From Burkholderiaceae bacterium (GTDB lineage Bacteria; Pseudomonadota; Gammaproteobacteria; Burkholderiales; Burkholderiaceae): 64,000 bases of DNA. Positions within the stretch are counted from its first letter, which is position 1, and the number at the start of each line of letters is the position of its first letter. The position numbers and the translations under genes are program-made. Below, one piece after another: positions 33,930 through 45,951 of this stretch. Location: positions 1 to 64,000 of the forward strand of contig JAJPEN010000048.1 of the NCBI GenBank assembly GCA_021166835.1, in the 5' to 3' direction. Under the pieces are notes generated by a model, which did no database searches, had not been told where the DNA came from, and was given only the letters and a program-made list of their open reading frames with translations.

Positions 33930-35776
33930 GCCACCGCGCTTGGCGGCGGCACCGCGCCGCCAACTGCGGCTTCAGCGGGCCCGGCAGCTGCAACACCGAT
34001 CGCCACTTCGACTGGGATATCGGCTGGCTTCGGGAAGGCTGCATAGACCTGCTTGAGAAAGCCCGTCACTGTCGCTGGCAGCTCCGCAACCGTACTGCCT
34101 TCAAAAAGCCTTGCAGCCCAGCCCGCACCCTTGCTGCTTTGCAGTGCGGATCGTGCAAGCTTCTTCAGGTCTGCATCAGCGGGACGCGCGGCGGGAATTC
34201 CGAAGGTACCGTTGTCGCCGGATTCCCGCAGGTCCTCCAGGAAGGCCCACAGCCGGTCAGGCGACATCTCGCTCACGATCAGCACCTCAAAACCCGTGTG
34301 GGCATGTTCGCAATCAACGTCGAATGCATCGGTGAACAGCTTCTTCTTCTCTGGAGGACGCGCGATGGAGTCGTAGAACGAGAACGTCTTGAGGCCAAGC
34401 GCCTTGAAGAACGTGCCGAACTTCGGCATTGCGCCTTCGCTCTCCGCGTCAAAGAATGCAGCACCGGCGATGTCGAGCGGCTGGAGCGAGTCGTCGCTCT
34501 CCTCCAACTTTCGCGCAGCCACCGGAAGAGCATGGAACTCCGTTACCCCCTCGACAACGATGGCACCCTTGCCGAGCATGCATTCCGTCAGACCGCGTCT
34601 GGCAAACCGCTTGAAGTCGTTGCCCTTAAGGCCACCTGCCTCTGACACTTTCTTTGCAGCGACGCTTGAATCCGGCCCGCGCGAGAGAAGTAGGGTTTGC
34701 TCCGGCGCAAAACGCTCGATGACATACGGCGAATGCGACGTGGCGAACGCTTGCGTCGTGTTGTGCAGCAGGTAGTCGGCGATGCGTCGCTGAGTGTGCG
34801 GCGGAACCGCAATTTCGGGTTCTTCCATAGCGAAGATGACCGACGCCGGCTTCAACTCGGCGATGAACGACAGCAGGGCGAGAACCAAGACGTTCAATGT
34901 GCCAGTTCCGACTTGCTGGAACGGCACGGGCGTCTGATCCTTGGACATCGCCAGGAAGAACGCCATGGTCTTCCGCAAGTGCTCACGTGTCAGCTGGGAC
35001 ACATGCAGTCTGGTGGTCCGTCCATCCACGTCGGATGCGATGTAGCGTCCGAGCCGTGCCTCGATTGAAGTCAATACCGGCTGCAGGTGCGTTGCGTCCT
35101 GTTCGATGTCCAGCGCTCGCAGGCGCTCGATCGCCTTCTCCCATAGACCAGCGCGTGAGCCCCTGAGCCGCAGGATGACATCGAGGAGCGAGCCACGCTC
35201 AAGGCTCAAGGCGCGCGAGCCCGTGCGCACTGCCCTGAGGTAAAGGAAGCCGAACAGGCGCTTGACTTCTTTTCTGACCTTGTCCAACTCGCCAGGCTCG
35301 GCGTTCGGGCTGTGCGAGTAGCACGTCTTCGCCTCAAACTCGTCTTCCTCCGCGTTGTAGGCAGCCTCAGTCTCGAGCCGCAGACAACTGACAACCAACG
35401 GAGGGTTAGCTGCGTCTGCCTCGCCTTCGTTCAGGAGCCGCTTTTCAGCCGTGTGCCAGAACTCGAGGTGCTGGCCACATCGATTCTCGACCTCGGCGTT
35501 GATGTCGGTGAGCACGACCTCGACCTTGATAGGCACGGGAGTCGGCTCTTCTCCCTCTGCGTTCGCGGGAGCCAGGTAGCGCGAGTTGTGGAAGTCGAAC
35601 TCCTCGACAGGCGGGAACTTCGATATGCGATCAGGCCCGAGCACCAGGTCTAGGGCTTCACAGATCGTGCTCTTGCCGACGTTGTTCGGCCCGACGATCA
35701 AGCAGTGTCCGTCGAAATGCAACTCGGCGCTCTTGATGCTCCGAAAGTTCGTGATCTTCAGTCGTACAACTTTCAT
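33926..35776 (-). CDS. gajA: OLD-family ATPase/TOPRIM nuclease, GajA-like component
   Basis: A 616-residue protein: Walker A GPNNVGKST at 29-37, Gln/signature-like QQVGTGTLNVL at 287-296, Walker B VIFAMEEPE at 313-321 and the switch His in TSHSP (347), together an SMC/ABC-type ATPase. The TOPRIM domain begins near 403 with GAIVVEGVTE (Glu409). The expected DxD strand is not clear: FSFYDS at 465-470 keeps one Asp. This is the layout of GajA, the site-specific nickase of Gabija, and of class 2 OLD nucleases, which also pair with a UvrD-like helicase. The C-terminal tail is Ala/Pro rich. Confidence 0.85.
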   Translation of the reverse strand: MKVVRLKITNFRSIKSAELHFDGHCLIVGPNNVGKSTICEALDLVLGPDRISKFPPVEEFDFHNSRYLAPANAEGEEPTPVPIKVEVVLTDINAEVENRCGQHLEFWHTAEKRLLNEGEADAANPPLVVSCLRLETEAAYNAEEDEFEAKTCYSHSPNAEPGELDKVRKEVKRLFGFLYLRAVRTGSRALSLERGSLLDVILRLRGSRAGLWEKAIERLRALDIEQDATHLQPVLTSIEARLGRYIASDVDGRTTRLHVSQLTREHLRKTMAFFLAMSKDQTPVPFQQVGTGTLNVLVLALLSFIAELKPASVIFAMEEPEIAVPPHTQRRIADYLLHNTTQAFATSHSPYVIERFAPEQTLLLSRGPDSSVAAKKVSEAGGLKGNDFKRFARRGLTECMLGKGAIVVEGVTEFHALPVAARKLEESDDSLQPLDIAGAAFFDAESEGAMPKFGTFFKALGLKTFSFYDSIARPPEKKKLFTDAFDVDCEHAHTGFEVLIVSEMSPDRLWAFLEDLRESGDNGTFGIPAARPADADLKKLARSALQSSKGAGWAARLFEGSTVAELPATVTGFLKQVYAAFPKPADIPVEVAIGVAAAGPAEAAVGGAVPPPSAVA

Positions 35777-35831
35777 TCTTGTGCGTTCCCGTCAGCAAGA
35801 AAAGGGAAACTTCATTGGACAAGACGTGGCG

Positions 35832-37091
35832 TCATATCGGCGCCGCCGTCGTCGCCACCTTCATGCTCGGCGGCAGCAACGTCGGCGTATGCGACTTCCC
35901 CGCCACCCACGCATCGATCATGTCCGCCCACTCCTGAAGCATGTGGCGGCGCTGCTCTGCGTATTCCGCCTTGTTGTAGACGCCGCGCGATGAGCGCCCG
36001 TCTTCGTGGGCCAGGCATTTCTCGATCCAGTCGCTGTTGAAGCCGAGTTCGTTCAGGATGGTCGAGCCGGTTCGGCGCAGGTCGTGCACCGTGAACGGTT
36101 CGAGCGGCAGCTTCGCTTCCTTGGCTCGCTCTACGACGATCTGCGTGACCCGGTTCAGGGTCGCCTTCGACATGCAGCGATCGGCGTCGTAGCGCGAGGG
36201 CAGCAGGAACTTCGAGCCGCTCGCACAAGTGCGCAGCGCCACCATGATGTCGAGGGCCTGCTGTGACAGGTAGACGTTGTGAGGCTTGCCGGCCTTCATG
36301 CGGCTCTTCGGAATCGTCCAGACGGCGTTCTCGAAGTCGACCTCGTCCCAGGTGGCCTCGATCAGCTCGCTCTTGCGCACGAGCGTCAGCAGGATCAGAC
36401 GCAACGCCAGGCGGATGGTCGGCAGCGTCGCAGTGGCGTCCAGCGCCCGGTGCATGACGCGGATCTCGGACGGCGACAGCGCACGATCCTTGGCTACGAA
36501 GGTGGCGATCGATGACGGGCCGACCTCATCCGCGGGATTAGGCGCCTTGTCGCCATGCAGGGCCGCGAAGCCGAACACCTGCTTGACGATGTCGCGGACG
36601 TGCACCGCGGTGGCCGGTGCGCCGCGCGCCTTGACCTTGGCACACAGGTTGCGCAGGTCCTCCGGGCCGATCTCGGCCATCAGCCGATTGCGGAACGCCG
36701 GCATGATGTCTCGGTCGATGATGCTCTTGCGCATCGACTTGGTGCTCTCTGCCATCCTGGCTTCTTCCAGCCAGCGCTTCGTGAACTCCTCGAAGGTCTT
36801 GGCCTCGGCCGTTCTGCGCTTCTCGCGCTGCTTCTCCTGGGAGGGAGATCGGCCTTCGGCGATCGCCTTGCGAGCTTCCGTGCAGCGCTCGCGCGCCATC
36901 AGAAGCGAGATCCCGTCCTTCGATCCGTAGCGGCCGATCGTGAGGGTCTCCCGCCGACCGTTGAGCCGGTAGTCGAGACGAAAAGTGATCGTGCCCCTGG
37001 GGGAGACGGTCACATACATCCCGTCCCGGTCGGCGATCTTGTAGGTGGTGGCCTGGGGCTTGATGCCCCTGAGCGTGCCATCGGACAGCAT
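35832..37091 (-). CDS. int: tyrosine-type site-specific integrase, P4/DUF4102 family
   Basis: A 419-residue recombinase: an N-terminal arm-binding part (GTLRGIKPQATTYKIADRDG), a SAM-like core-binding part and a catalytic domain with R in LVRKSELIEATWDEVD, HDLRRTG, H in LAHEDGR and the nucleophile Tyr in RGVYNKAEY. It lies next to the guaA 3' end, which it probably targets. The start at 37091 is preferred because GGAGGGA precedes it by about 8 bases. The longer frame (to 37127) begins inside a TTTACCGTCA repeat. A fragment of a related integrase is at 30778-30912. Confidence 0.9.
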   Translation of the reverse strand: MLSDGTLRGIKPQATTYKIADRDGMYVTVSPRGTITFRLDYRLNGRRETLTIGRYGSKDGISLLMARERCTEARKAIAEGRSPSQEKQREKRRTAEAKTFEEFTKRWLEEARMAESTKSMRKSIIDRDIMPAFRNRLMAEIGPEDLRNLCAKVKARGAPATAVHVRDIVKQVFGFAALHGDKAPNPADEVGPSSIATFVAKDRALSPSEIRVMHRALDATATLPTIRLALRLILLTLVRKSELIEATWDEVDFENAVWTIPKSRMKAGKPHNVYLSQQALDIMVALRTCASGSKFLLPSRYDADRCMSKATLNRVTQIVVERAKEAKLPLEPFTVHDLRRTGSTILNELGFNSDWIEKCLAHEDGRSSRGVYNKAEYAEQRRHMLQEWADMIDAWVAGKSHTPTLLPPSMKVATTAAPI

Positions 37092-37116
37092 CGGTAGTCC
37101 CTCCTCTCGGAGGAAT

Positions 37117-37272
37117 TTTACCGTCATGCCAAAACGGTGGCTACAACTTCATTAAGTTCTTGATTGGTATATATCTATTGCCACTCATTTTACCGTCAAC
37201 CTACGCTTTGGCCTGACGGTAAAAACTTTGGAGCCATCCGGTCTCAGATTTCTACCGTCAGATTTACCGTCA
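37117..37272. repeat. five TTTACCGTCA-type repeats between int and guaA
   Basis: TTTACCGTCA occurs at 37117-37126, 37189-37198 and 37263-37272. An inverted copy is at 37214-37223 and a one-mismatch copy (TCTACCGTCA) at 37251-37260. Spacing is irregular. They flank an A/T-rich stretch (37150-37190). They look like arm-type binding sites of the integrase or its excisionase, so the attachment site should be close. Confidence 0.7.
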
Positions 37273-37388
37273 AACCGAAAGGGATCCCAGCAATAGATGC
37301 CGATAGACCTCGACAGACATTTTCTATGCTCGACAACGACTTATATGAACTTTCCGGCAGACCTCGATAGGCCCTGGAAGACGCCGAA

Positions 37389-38969
37389 TCATTCCCACTC
37401 GATCGTCGCCGGCGGCTTCCCCGAAACGTCGTACACCACCCGATTGATCCCCCGCACCTCGTTGATGATGCGGTTCGACACGCGCGCGAGCAGGTCGTGC
37501 GGCAACGGTGCCCAGTGCGCGGTCATGAAGTCCTGCGTCTGCACTGCGCGTAATGCAACGACGTATTCATAAGTACGCGCGTCGCCCATCACGCCGACCG
37601 ACTTCACCGGCAGGAACACGGCGAAGGCCTGCGAGGTCTTCTCGTACCAGCTCAGGCCGTCGGCGTCGTGCGTGTTGCGCAGCTCGTCGATGAAGATGGC
37701 GTCGGCCTGACGCAGCAGCTCGAGGTATTCGCGACGCACTTCGCCGAGCACGCGAACGCCCAGGCCGGGACCGGGGAACGGATGCCGGTAGACCATCTCG
37801 CGCGGCAGCCCGAGCGCCAGGCCCAGCTCGCGCACCTCGTCCTTGAAGAGGTCGCGCAGCGGCTCGAGCAGCTTCAGGTGCAGCGTGTCGGGCAGGCCGC
37901 CGACGTTGTGGTGCGACTTGATGACGGTGGCCTTCTTCGAGCTGGCGCCCGCCGACTCGATGACGTCGGGGTAGATGGTTCCCTGCGCGAGCCATTTCGC
38001 GTTCGACAGCGAGGCGGCCTGCTCCTGGAACACCTCGACGAACTCGCGGCCGATGACCTTGCGCTTGGCTTCCGGGTCGGCAACGCCGGCGAGCCGCTCG
38101 AGGAAGCGCCCCGCCGCCTCGACGTGGACGAGATGCACGCCCATATGCCGGCCGAAGGTGTCGATCACCTGCGCGGCCTCGCCCAGGCGCAGCAGCCCCG
38201 TGTCGACGAAGACGCAATGCAGCCGCTCGCCGATCGCCCGATGGATGAGCGCCGCGGCCACGCTCGAATCGACGCCGCCCGACAGTCCGAGCACGACCTC
38301 CTCGTCGCCCACGGTGCGCCGGATGCTCTCGATCGCTTCGTCGACGTGCGTGGCCATGGCCCAGTCGCCGCGGCAGCCGCAGATCTCGAGCACGAAGCGG
38401 CGCAGCATTCTCGTTCCCTGCTTCGTGTGCGTGACCTCGGGATGGAACTGCACGCCGTAGAAGCCGCGCGTCTCGTCGGCCATCGCCGCGATCGGACACG
38501 ATGCCGTGGAACCCATCACGTCGAAGCCCGGAGGCAGCTCGACGACCTTGTCGCCGTGGCTCATCCACACTTCGAGCAGCCCGTGCCCTTCGGCGTTGCG
38601 CGAATCCTCGATGCCGTCGAGCAGCTTCTTATGCCCGCGCGCGCGCACCTGCGCGTAGCCGTACTCGCGCGGCGAGCCGCTCTCGACGCGCCCGCCGAGC
38701 TGCTGCGCCATCGTCTGCATGCCGTAGCAGATGCCGAGCACCGGCACGCCGAACGTGAAGACCGCTTCGGGTGCGCGATCGTGCGAGGTCTCGTGCGCCG
38801 ACAGGTGGCTGCCGGAGAGGACGATTCCCTTCGGGGCGAAGTTGCGCACGAAGGCGTCGTCGACGTCGCAGGGATGGATTTCGCAATAGACATTCGCTTC
38901 GCGGATGCGTCGCGCGATCAGCTGCGTGACCTGCGAGCCGAAGTCGAGAATGAGGATGCGGTCGTGCAT
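37389..38969 (-). CDS. guaA: GMP synthase (glutamine-hydrolysing)
   Basis: A 526-residue enzyme with an N-terminal class I glutaminase (Cys in GICYGMQ near residue 84, His and Glu in FHPEVTHT), an ATP pyrophosphatase domain (P-loop LSGGVDSS) and a C-terminal dimer domain ending TIEWE. It converts XMP to GMP with ATP and glutamine in the cytoplasm. The start at 38969 ([13 protein letters not shown]) is the family norm. It follows guaB by 62 bp in one operon. Its 3' end is bordered by the island integrase; the C-terminus appears complete, so insertion restored or spared the end. Confidence 0.97.
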   Translation of the reverse strand: MHDRILILDFGSQVTQLIARRIREANVYCEIHPCDVDDAFVRNFAPKGIVLSGSHLSAHETSHDRAPEAVFTFGVPVLGICYGMQTMAQQLGGRVESGSPREYGYAQVRARGHKKLLDGIEDSRNAEGHGLLEVWMSHGDKVVELPPGFDVMGSTASCPIAAMADETRGFYGVQFHPEVTHTKQGTRMLRRFVLEICGCRGDWAMATHVDEAIESIRRTVGDEEVVLGLSGGVDSSVAAALIHRAIGERLHCVFVDTGLLRLGEAAQVIDTFGRHMGVHLVHVEAAGRFLERLAGVADPEAKRKVIGREFVEVFQEQAASLSNAKWLAQGTIYPDVIESAGASSKKATVIKSHHNVGGLPDTLHLKLLEPLRDLFKDEVRELGLALGLPREMVYRHPFPGPGLGVRVLGEVRREYLELLRQADAIFIDELRNTHDADGLSWYEKTSQAFAVFLPVKSVGVMGDARTYEYVVALRAVQTQDFMTAHWAPLPHDLLARVSNRIINEVRGINRVVYDVSGKPPATIEWE

Positions 38970-39031
38970 CGCGTGTCCGTTCGATCTCGGAGCCGGGATC
39001 GGCCCCTTCGGTCGGGCCCTCAATCGGCCCC

Positions 39032-41219
<2,188 letters not shown>

Positions 41220-41262
41220 GCGCCGCTACCCGGCAGCGAGCCGAGGAGCGGGTCGGAGACTC

Positions 41263-41589
41263 CTAGCGCCGCCTCCAGCGGGGATCCCCACCCTCGGCGC
41301 GCCGCTGCTGCACGCGCAGCCGCCGCGCCGTCCTCGGATCGACGACGAGGCCGGCGACGAGTTCGACGCGATCGCCGTCGTTCAGGACGCTTTCGAGCGC
41401 GCGCGGCTTGCCGTAGACCGCCACGCCTAGCGCATCGGCCTCGATGCGGGAGCGCAGCGTCGTGGCCAGCGGTTCGCCCAATGCGTCGAGGGCGTCGCCC
41501 ACCGTCGCTCCGGCGGGCAGCTCGAACGGACGCAGCAGCACGTCGCCACCGTCCCCGACCCAGGCCAGCTCGATGCGTATCGCGCTCAG
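41263..41589 (-). CDS. rnfH: RnfH/UPF0125 family protein
   Basis: A 108-residue protein of the RnfH family (ubiquitin-like beta-grasp): IRIELAWVGDG, FELPAGATVGDALDAL, GVAVYGKPRALESVLNDGDR and VELVAGLVVDPRTARRLR are the usual blocks. It follows ratA directly, the standard pair. No ATG or GTG fits. The only start that keeps the domain is CTG at 41587-41589, overlapping the ratA TGA (CTGA), so translation is probably coupled. The C-terminus is basic. Confidence 0.85.
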   Translation of the reverse strand: MSAIRIELAWVGDGGDVLLRPFELPAGATVGDALDALGEPLATTLRSRIEADALGVAVYGKPRALESVLNDGDRVELVAGLVVDPRTARRLRVQQRRAEGGDPRWRRR

Positions 41590-42026
41590 CTCGAGCCCCC
41601 GTAGATCTGGTCGGCCCGCCGAACGAAGGCGTCGATGAACGAGCGCGCGATCTGGTCGAAGACAGGCGCCAGCGCGCGTCCGAGCAGGCCGCCGGCGAAC
41701 GCGTATTCGAGAGAGAACTCGACCTTGCACGCGTCCTCGCGCAGCGCCCGGAAGCGCCATTCGCCGTCCAGGCGCGAGAACGGCCCTTCGCGCAGCCGCA
41801 TCGAGATCGCCTCGGGCGGACGCTGCAGGTTCGTCGTCGTGAAGCGCTGCTTCAATCCGCGGAAGTCGATGAGCACCGTGGCGATGACGCGCTCGTCGCT
41901 TTCGCGCTTCACCTCGGAGCCCCCGCACCACGGCAGGAACTTCGGGTAATCCTCGACGCGCTCGACGAGTTCGTACATCTTCCGGTCGCTGTACGGAAGC
42001 AGGACGGACTTGCGGACGGCGTGCAC
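41586..42026 (-). CDS. ratA: RatA/COQ10-like START-fold protein
   Basis: A 146-residue protein of the polyketide-cyclase/COQ10 family: [55 protein letters not shown] and a helical end ([18 protein letters not shown]). In E. coli the homologue was described as a toxin that blocks 70S assembly; the fold points to ubiquinone binding. Divergent from smpB with only 17 bp between starts, so the promoters must overlap the coding regions. Confidence 0.92.
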   Translation of the reverse strand: MHAVRKSVLLPYSDRKMYELVERVEDYPKFLPWCGGSEVKRESDERVIATVLIDFRGLKQRFTTTNLQRPPEAISMRLREGPFSRLDGEWRFRALREDACKVEFSLEYAFAGGLLGRALAPVFDQIARSFIDAFVRRADQIYGGSS

Positions 42027-42030
42027 GGGG

Positions 42031-42036
42031 TACGAT
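42031..42036 (+). promoter_or_regulatory. candidate -10 box of smpB
   Basis: TACGAT ends 7 bases before the smpB ATG (42044); TTGCGG at 42010-42015 could be the -35 with a 15-bp spacer. If correct the transcript starts at or within a base of the ATG. The spacer is short, so this is tentative. Confidence 0.3.
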
Positions 42037-42043
42037 TCTAGTC

Positions 42044-42502
42044 ATGAGCATCGTGCAGAACAAAAAGGCCACGCACGACTACTTCATCGAGGAGCGTTTC
42101 GAAGCGGGACTCGCGCTCGAGGGATGGGAAGTCAAGGCGATCCGCGCCGGCCGCGTGCAGCTGAAGGAGGGCTACGTGATCGTGCGCGATGCGGAGCTCT
42201 TCCTGATCAGCGCCCACATCACGCCCTTGCCCGAGGCGTCCACGCACGTGAAGCCCGATCCGCTGCGCTCGCGCAAGCTGCTGATGCACGAGGGCGAGAT
42301 CGCCAAGCTGATCGGCAAGGTCGAGCGCGCCGGCTACACGCTGGTGCCGCTCGACCTGCACTACACGCGCGGCCGCGTGAAGGCGACCATCGGCCTGGCC
42401 AAGGGCAAGCGCCAGTACGACAAGCGCGCCACCGAACGCGAACGCGAGTGGCAGAGGGAGCGGGAGCGGGTGCTGAAGGGGAATGTGAAGGGTAAAGGGT
42501 GA
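42044..42502 (+). CDS. smpB: SsrA-binding protein
   Basis: A 152-residue tmRNA-binding protein: [70 protein letters not shown] and [15 protein letters not shown]. With tmRNA it rescues stalled ribosomes. The lysine-rich C-terminal tail that inserts in the decoding site is present. No ribosome site is visible before the ATG. It converges with ppsA over a hairpin. Confidence 0.97.
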   Translation: MSIVQNKKATHDYFIEERFEAGLALEGWEVKAIRAGRVQLKEGYVIVRDAELFLISAHITPLPEASTHVKPDPLRSRKLLMHEGEIAKLIGKVERAGYTLVPLDLHYTRGRVKATIGLAKGKRQYDKRATEREREWQRERERVLKGNVKGKG

Positions 42503-42519
42503 ACCCCTTCACCCTTCAC
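42485..42519. terminator. bidirectional hairpin between smpB and ppsA
   Basis: GTGAAGGGTAAAGGG (42485-42499) pairs with CCCTTCACCCTTCAC (42505-42519) at 14 of 15 positions around a 5-base loop. It overlaps the last codons of both convergent genes. No strong T run follows on either side, so it may act with Rho or as a processing stem. Confidence 0.6.
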
Positions 42520-44906
42520 TTCCCTTGGGCAAGCTGCTGCCACGTCGACAGCAGCGTGTCCGGATTCAGCGAGATCGACTCGATCCCCTGCTCCATCAGC
42601 CAGCGGGCGAGATCGGGGTGGTCGGAGGGGCCCTGGCCGCAGATGCCGACGTATTTCCCGGCGTCGCGGCAGGCGCGGATCGCGCGCTCGAGCAGCAGGC
42701 GCACCGCCGGGTCGCGTTCGTCGAAGCCTTCGGCGACCAGGCCCGAGTCGCGGTCCAGGCCCAGCGTGAGCTGCGTCAGGTCGTTCGAGCCGATCGAGAA
42801 GCCATCGAAGTGCGCGAGGAACTGCTCGGCGAGCAGCGCATTCGACGGCAGTTCGCACATCATGATCAGGCGCAGTCCGTCTTCGCCGCGCCGCAGGCCG
42901 TAGCGCGACAGCAGTTCGACGACCGACTCGGCCTCCTTCGTCGTTCGCACGAACGGCACCATCAGCTCGACGTTGGTGAACCCCATCTTCCCGCGCACGC
43001 GGCGCATCGCCTCGCATTCGAGCTCGAAGCAGTCGCGGAAGCTCTCGGCCACGTAGCGCGATGCGCCGCGAAAGCCGAGCATCGGGTTCTCCTCGTCGGG
43101 CTCGTAGCGCGAGCCGCCGATCAGCTTGCGGTACTCGTTCGACTTGAAGTCGGACAGGCGAACGATCACCGGACGCGGCCAGAACGCCGCGGCGATGGTC
43201 GCCACGCCCTCGGCCAGGCGCTCGACATAGAACGCGCGTGGCGTGGCGTGCCCGCGCGCGACGCTTTCCACCGCCTTCTTCAGGTCGGCGTCGACGTTCG
43301 GGTAGTCGAGGATCGCCTTCGGGTGGATGCCGATGTTGTTGTTGATGATGAACTCGAGGCGCGCCAGCCCTACGCCGTCGCTGGGCAGCAGCGCGAAGTC
43401 GAAGGCGAGCTGCGGGTTGCCCACGTTGACCATCAGCTTCACCGGCAGCGGCGGCATCGTCCCCGAGTCGATCTCGGTGACCTCGGTCTCGAGCAGTCCG
43501 TCGTAGATGTAGCCGGTGTCGCCCTCGGCGCACGAAACGGTGACGAGCGAGCCGTCCTTCAGCCGATCGGTGGCGTCGCCGCAGCCGACCACGGCCGGAA
43601 TGCCCAGCTCGCGCGCGATGATCGCCGCGTGGCAGGTGCGCCCGCCGCGGTTGGTGACGATCGCCGATGCGCGCTTCATCACCGGCTCCCAGTTCGGGTC
43701 GGTCATGTCGGTGACCAGCACGTCGCCCGGCTGCACGCGGTCCATCGCGCTCGCGTCGGCCACGACGCGCACCTGCCCTGCTCCCACTTTCTGGCCGATC
43801 GCGCGTCCCGAGGCGAGCACTTCGGAGCTGGACTTGAGCCTGTAGCGCTGCTGGCGCGTCTCGCCCACGCGCGACTTCACCGTCTCGGGGCGCGCCTGCA
43901 GGATGTAGAGCTTGCCGTCGGCGCCGTCCTTGCCCCATTCGATGTCCATCGGCCGGCCGTAATGCCGCTCGATGATCACCGCGTAGCGCGCCAGCTCGAT
44001 CACGTCGTCGTCCGACAGCGAGAAGCGGTTGCGCGCCTCGGGCGAGGTGTCGAGCGTGCGCACGCGCCGCCCCGCGTCGGCGCCGTCGGCCTCCGGCGCG
44101 AACACCATCCGGATCAGCTTGGAGCCCAGCTCGCGCCGGATGATCGGGAACCTGCCGGCCTCGAGCATCGGCTTGTGCACGTAGAACTCGTCGGGGTTCA
44201 CTGCGCCCTGCACCACCGTTTCGCCCAGTCCGTAGGCGCTGGTGATGAAGACGACGTCGGGGAAGCCCGATTCGGTGTCGATCGTGAACATCACGCCCGA
44301 GCTGGCGAGGTCGCTGCGCACCATGCGCTGCACGCCCGCGGAGAGCGCGACCTCGCCGTGCTCGAAGCCCTTGTGCACGCGGTACGAAATCGCGCGGTCG
44401 TTGTAGAGCGAGGCGAACACGTGCCGGATGCGATCGAGCACCGCGTCGATGCCGACGACGTTCAGGTAGCTCTCCTGCTGCCCGGCGAAGGACGCATCGG
44501 GAAGATCCTCGGCGGTGGCCGACGAGCGCACCGCCACCGCGAGCTGGCCGCCCGCCTCTTCGGCCATCCGGCGATAATGCTCGCGGATGGCCTGCTCGAG
44601 CGGCGCCGGCAGCGGCGCGTCGACGATCCATCCGCGGATCTCGGCGCCGCATTCGGCGAGCGCCTTGACGTCCTCGGTGTTCAACTCGCGCAGGCGCGCG
44701 GCGATGCGTTCGGTGAGTCCGTTGCGGTCGAGGAAATCACGAAAGGCGAATGCCGTGGTGGCGAAGCCGCCCGGCACGCGCACGCCCGAGGCCGCCAGTT
44801 CGCCGATCATCTCGCCCAGCGAGGCGTTCTTGCCGCCGACCGATTCGACATCGGTCATGCGCAGCGCCTCGAAGGCGACGACGTATCGTTCGTCGTTCGA
44901 AGTCAT
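42516..44906 (-). CDS. ppsA: phosphoenolpyruvate synthase (pyruvate, water dikinase)
   Basis: A 796-residue enzyme with the N-terminal ATP-grasp domain ([33 protein letters not shown]), the phosphohistidine domain (catalytic His in [14 protein letters not shown]) and the PEP-binding TIM barrel ([14 protein letters not shown] [13 protein letters not shown], and [10 protein letters not shown] with its Cys). It makes PEP from pyruvate and ATP for gluconeogenesis. Divergent from ppsR, which switches it off by phosphorylating the Thr next to the catalytic His (GGRTCH). Length is normal. Confidence 0.97.
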   Translation of the reverse strand: MTSNDERYVVAFEALRMTDVESVGGKNASLGEMIGELAASGVRVPGGFATTAFAFRDFLDRNGLTERIAARLRELNTEDVKALAECGAEIRGWIVDAPLPAPLEQAIREHYRRMAEEAGGQLAVAVRSSATAEDLPDASFAGQQESYLNVVGIDAVLDRIRHVFASLYNDRAISYRVHKGFEHGEVALSAGVQRMVRSDLASSGVMFTIDTESGFPDVVFITSAYGLGETVVQGAVNPDEFYVHKPMLEAGRFPIIRRELGSKLIRMVFAPEADGADAGRRVRTLDTSPEARNRFSLSDDDVIELARYAVIIERHYGRPMDIEWGKDGADGKLYILQARPETVKSRVGETRQQRYRLKSSSEVLASGRAIGQKVGAGQVRVVADASAMDRVQPGDVLVTDMTDPNWEPVMKRASAIVTNRGGRTCHAAIIARELGIPAVVGCGDATDRLKDGSLVTVSCAEGDTGYIYDGLLETEVTEIDSGTMPPLPVKLMVNVGNPQLAFDFALLPSDGVGLARLEFIINNNIGIHPKAILDYPNVDADLKKAVESVARGHATPRAFYVERLAEGVATIAAAFWPRPVIVRLSDFKSNEYRKLIGGSRYEPDEENPMLGFRGASRYVAESFRDCFELECEAMRRVRGKMGFTNVELMVPFVRTTKEAESVVELLSRYGLRRGEDGLRLIMMCELPSNALLAEQFLAHFDGFSIGSNDLTQLTLGLDRDSGLVAEGFDERDPAVRLLLERAIRACRDAGKYVGICGQGPSDHPDLARWLMEQGIESISLNPDTLLSTWQQLAQGK

Positions 44907-45057
44907 GGGAAGGTCCTGACATGGTTGGAAACTCGTCTTGCGCGCGCGCCGGCGCGCGCAGGGGACCGGCGCCGCGGCGGCCGGTCGGGCTTTCGGACGA
45001 TTCTACTGCGCGGCGGGGACGCCTCCGGAGCGAGCCCGCCGCAGCGGTGCGCCGGCC

Positions 45058-45951
45058 GTGAGCGGCCGCCCGAACGAGGGCTCCGCCGGCGCGCAGCCGC
45101 CCGCGCCCGCCCCTGCCGGCGAGCCGGCGCCCGCGCATCCGCGCTTCGAGCGCACGATCTTCTTCGTCTCCGACGGCACCGGCATCACGGCGGAGACTTT
45201 CGGCCATTCGCTGCTCACGCAGTTCGAGCCGATGAAGCTGCGCCAGGTGCGTCTGCCCTTCGTCGATTCGGTCGAGAAGGCGCAGCAGGCGGTCGAACGC
45301 ATCGACCGCCAGGCGCTGGCCGACGGCAACCGGCCCGTCGTCTTCAGCACGCTGATCGACCCGGCGATCAACGACATCGTTCGCATGGCGAACTGCCGTT
45401 ACCTGGATCTGTTCGCCACCTTCGTCGAACCGCTCGAGAGCGAGTTCGGCGTGCGCTCCACGCACACCGTCGGCCGTTCGCACGCCGCGACCAACTCCGA
45501 GTCCTACCAGCGCCGCATCGCGGCGATCAATTACGCGCTGGCGCACGACGACGGCCAAAGCCACGTCGAGCTGGACCACGCCGAGGTGATCCTGATCGGC
45601 GTCTCGCGCAGCGGCAAGACGCCGACCAGCCTCTTCCTGGCGATGCAGCACGGCATCCGCGCCGCCAACTATCCGCTCGTCCCCGAGGACTTCGAGCGCG
45701 GCCGGCTCCCGGACGTGCTGTACCGCTACAAGTCGAAGCTGTTCGGTCTTTCGATCGCGCCCGAGCGCCTGGCCGAGATCCGCAACGAGCGGCGCCCGGG
45801 CAGCCGCTACGCATCGCTGCAGAATTGCCGCTACGAAGTCAGCCGGGGCGAGGAGCTGATGCGCCGCGAAGGGATTCGCTGGTTGTCGTCGACGACGAAG
45901 TCGATCGAGGAGATCGCAGCGACCGTGCTGCACGAGCTGGATCTGGCCTAG
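45058..45951 (+). CDS. ppsR: PEP synthase regulatory protein (bifunctional kinase/phosphorylase)
   Basis: A 297-residue DUF299 protein: RTIFFVSDGTGITAETFGHS, the P-loop LIGVSRSGKTPTS, YPLVPEDFERGRLPDVL and NCRYEVSRGEELMRREGI. It uses ADP to phosphorylate and Pi to reactivate PEP synthase. The start is taken as GTG at 45058, which leaves a short Ala/Pro-rich lead before the domain; the ATG at 44938 would add 40 poorly conserved residues. It diverges from ppsA and abuts trmH at the stop. Confidence 0.92.
   Translation: MSGRPNEGSAGAQPPAPAPAGEPAPAHPRFERTIFFVSDGTGITAETFGHSLLTQFEPMKLRQVRLPFVDSVEKAQQAVERIDRQALADGNRPVVFSTLIDPAINDIVRMANCRYLDLFATFVEPLESEFGVRSTHTVGRSHAATNSESYQRRIAAINYALAHDDGQSHVELDHAEVILIGVSRSGKTPTSLFLAMQHGIRAANYPLVPEDFERGRLPDVLYRYKSKLFGLSIAPERLAEIRNERRPGSRYASLQNCRYEVSRGEELMRREGIRWLSSTTKSIEEIAATVLHELDLA

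Larger units (their letters stand above)
31262..37388. mobile_element. integrative genomic island at the 3' end of guaA carrying a Gabija-like system
   Basis: An intact tyrosine integrase lies beside the guaA 3' end, with five TTTACCGTCA-type repeats in the gap, an AlpA-like regulator at the other side and two defence genes between. The 3' end of guaA is an established target of island integrases. Codon use of the defence genes looks less GC-rich than that of the flanking genes. The right edge is taken as the guaA stop; the left edge is approximate because no direct repeat was found. Confidence 0.7.
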
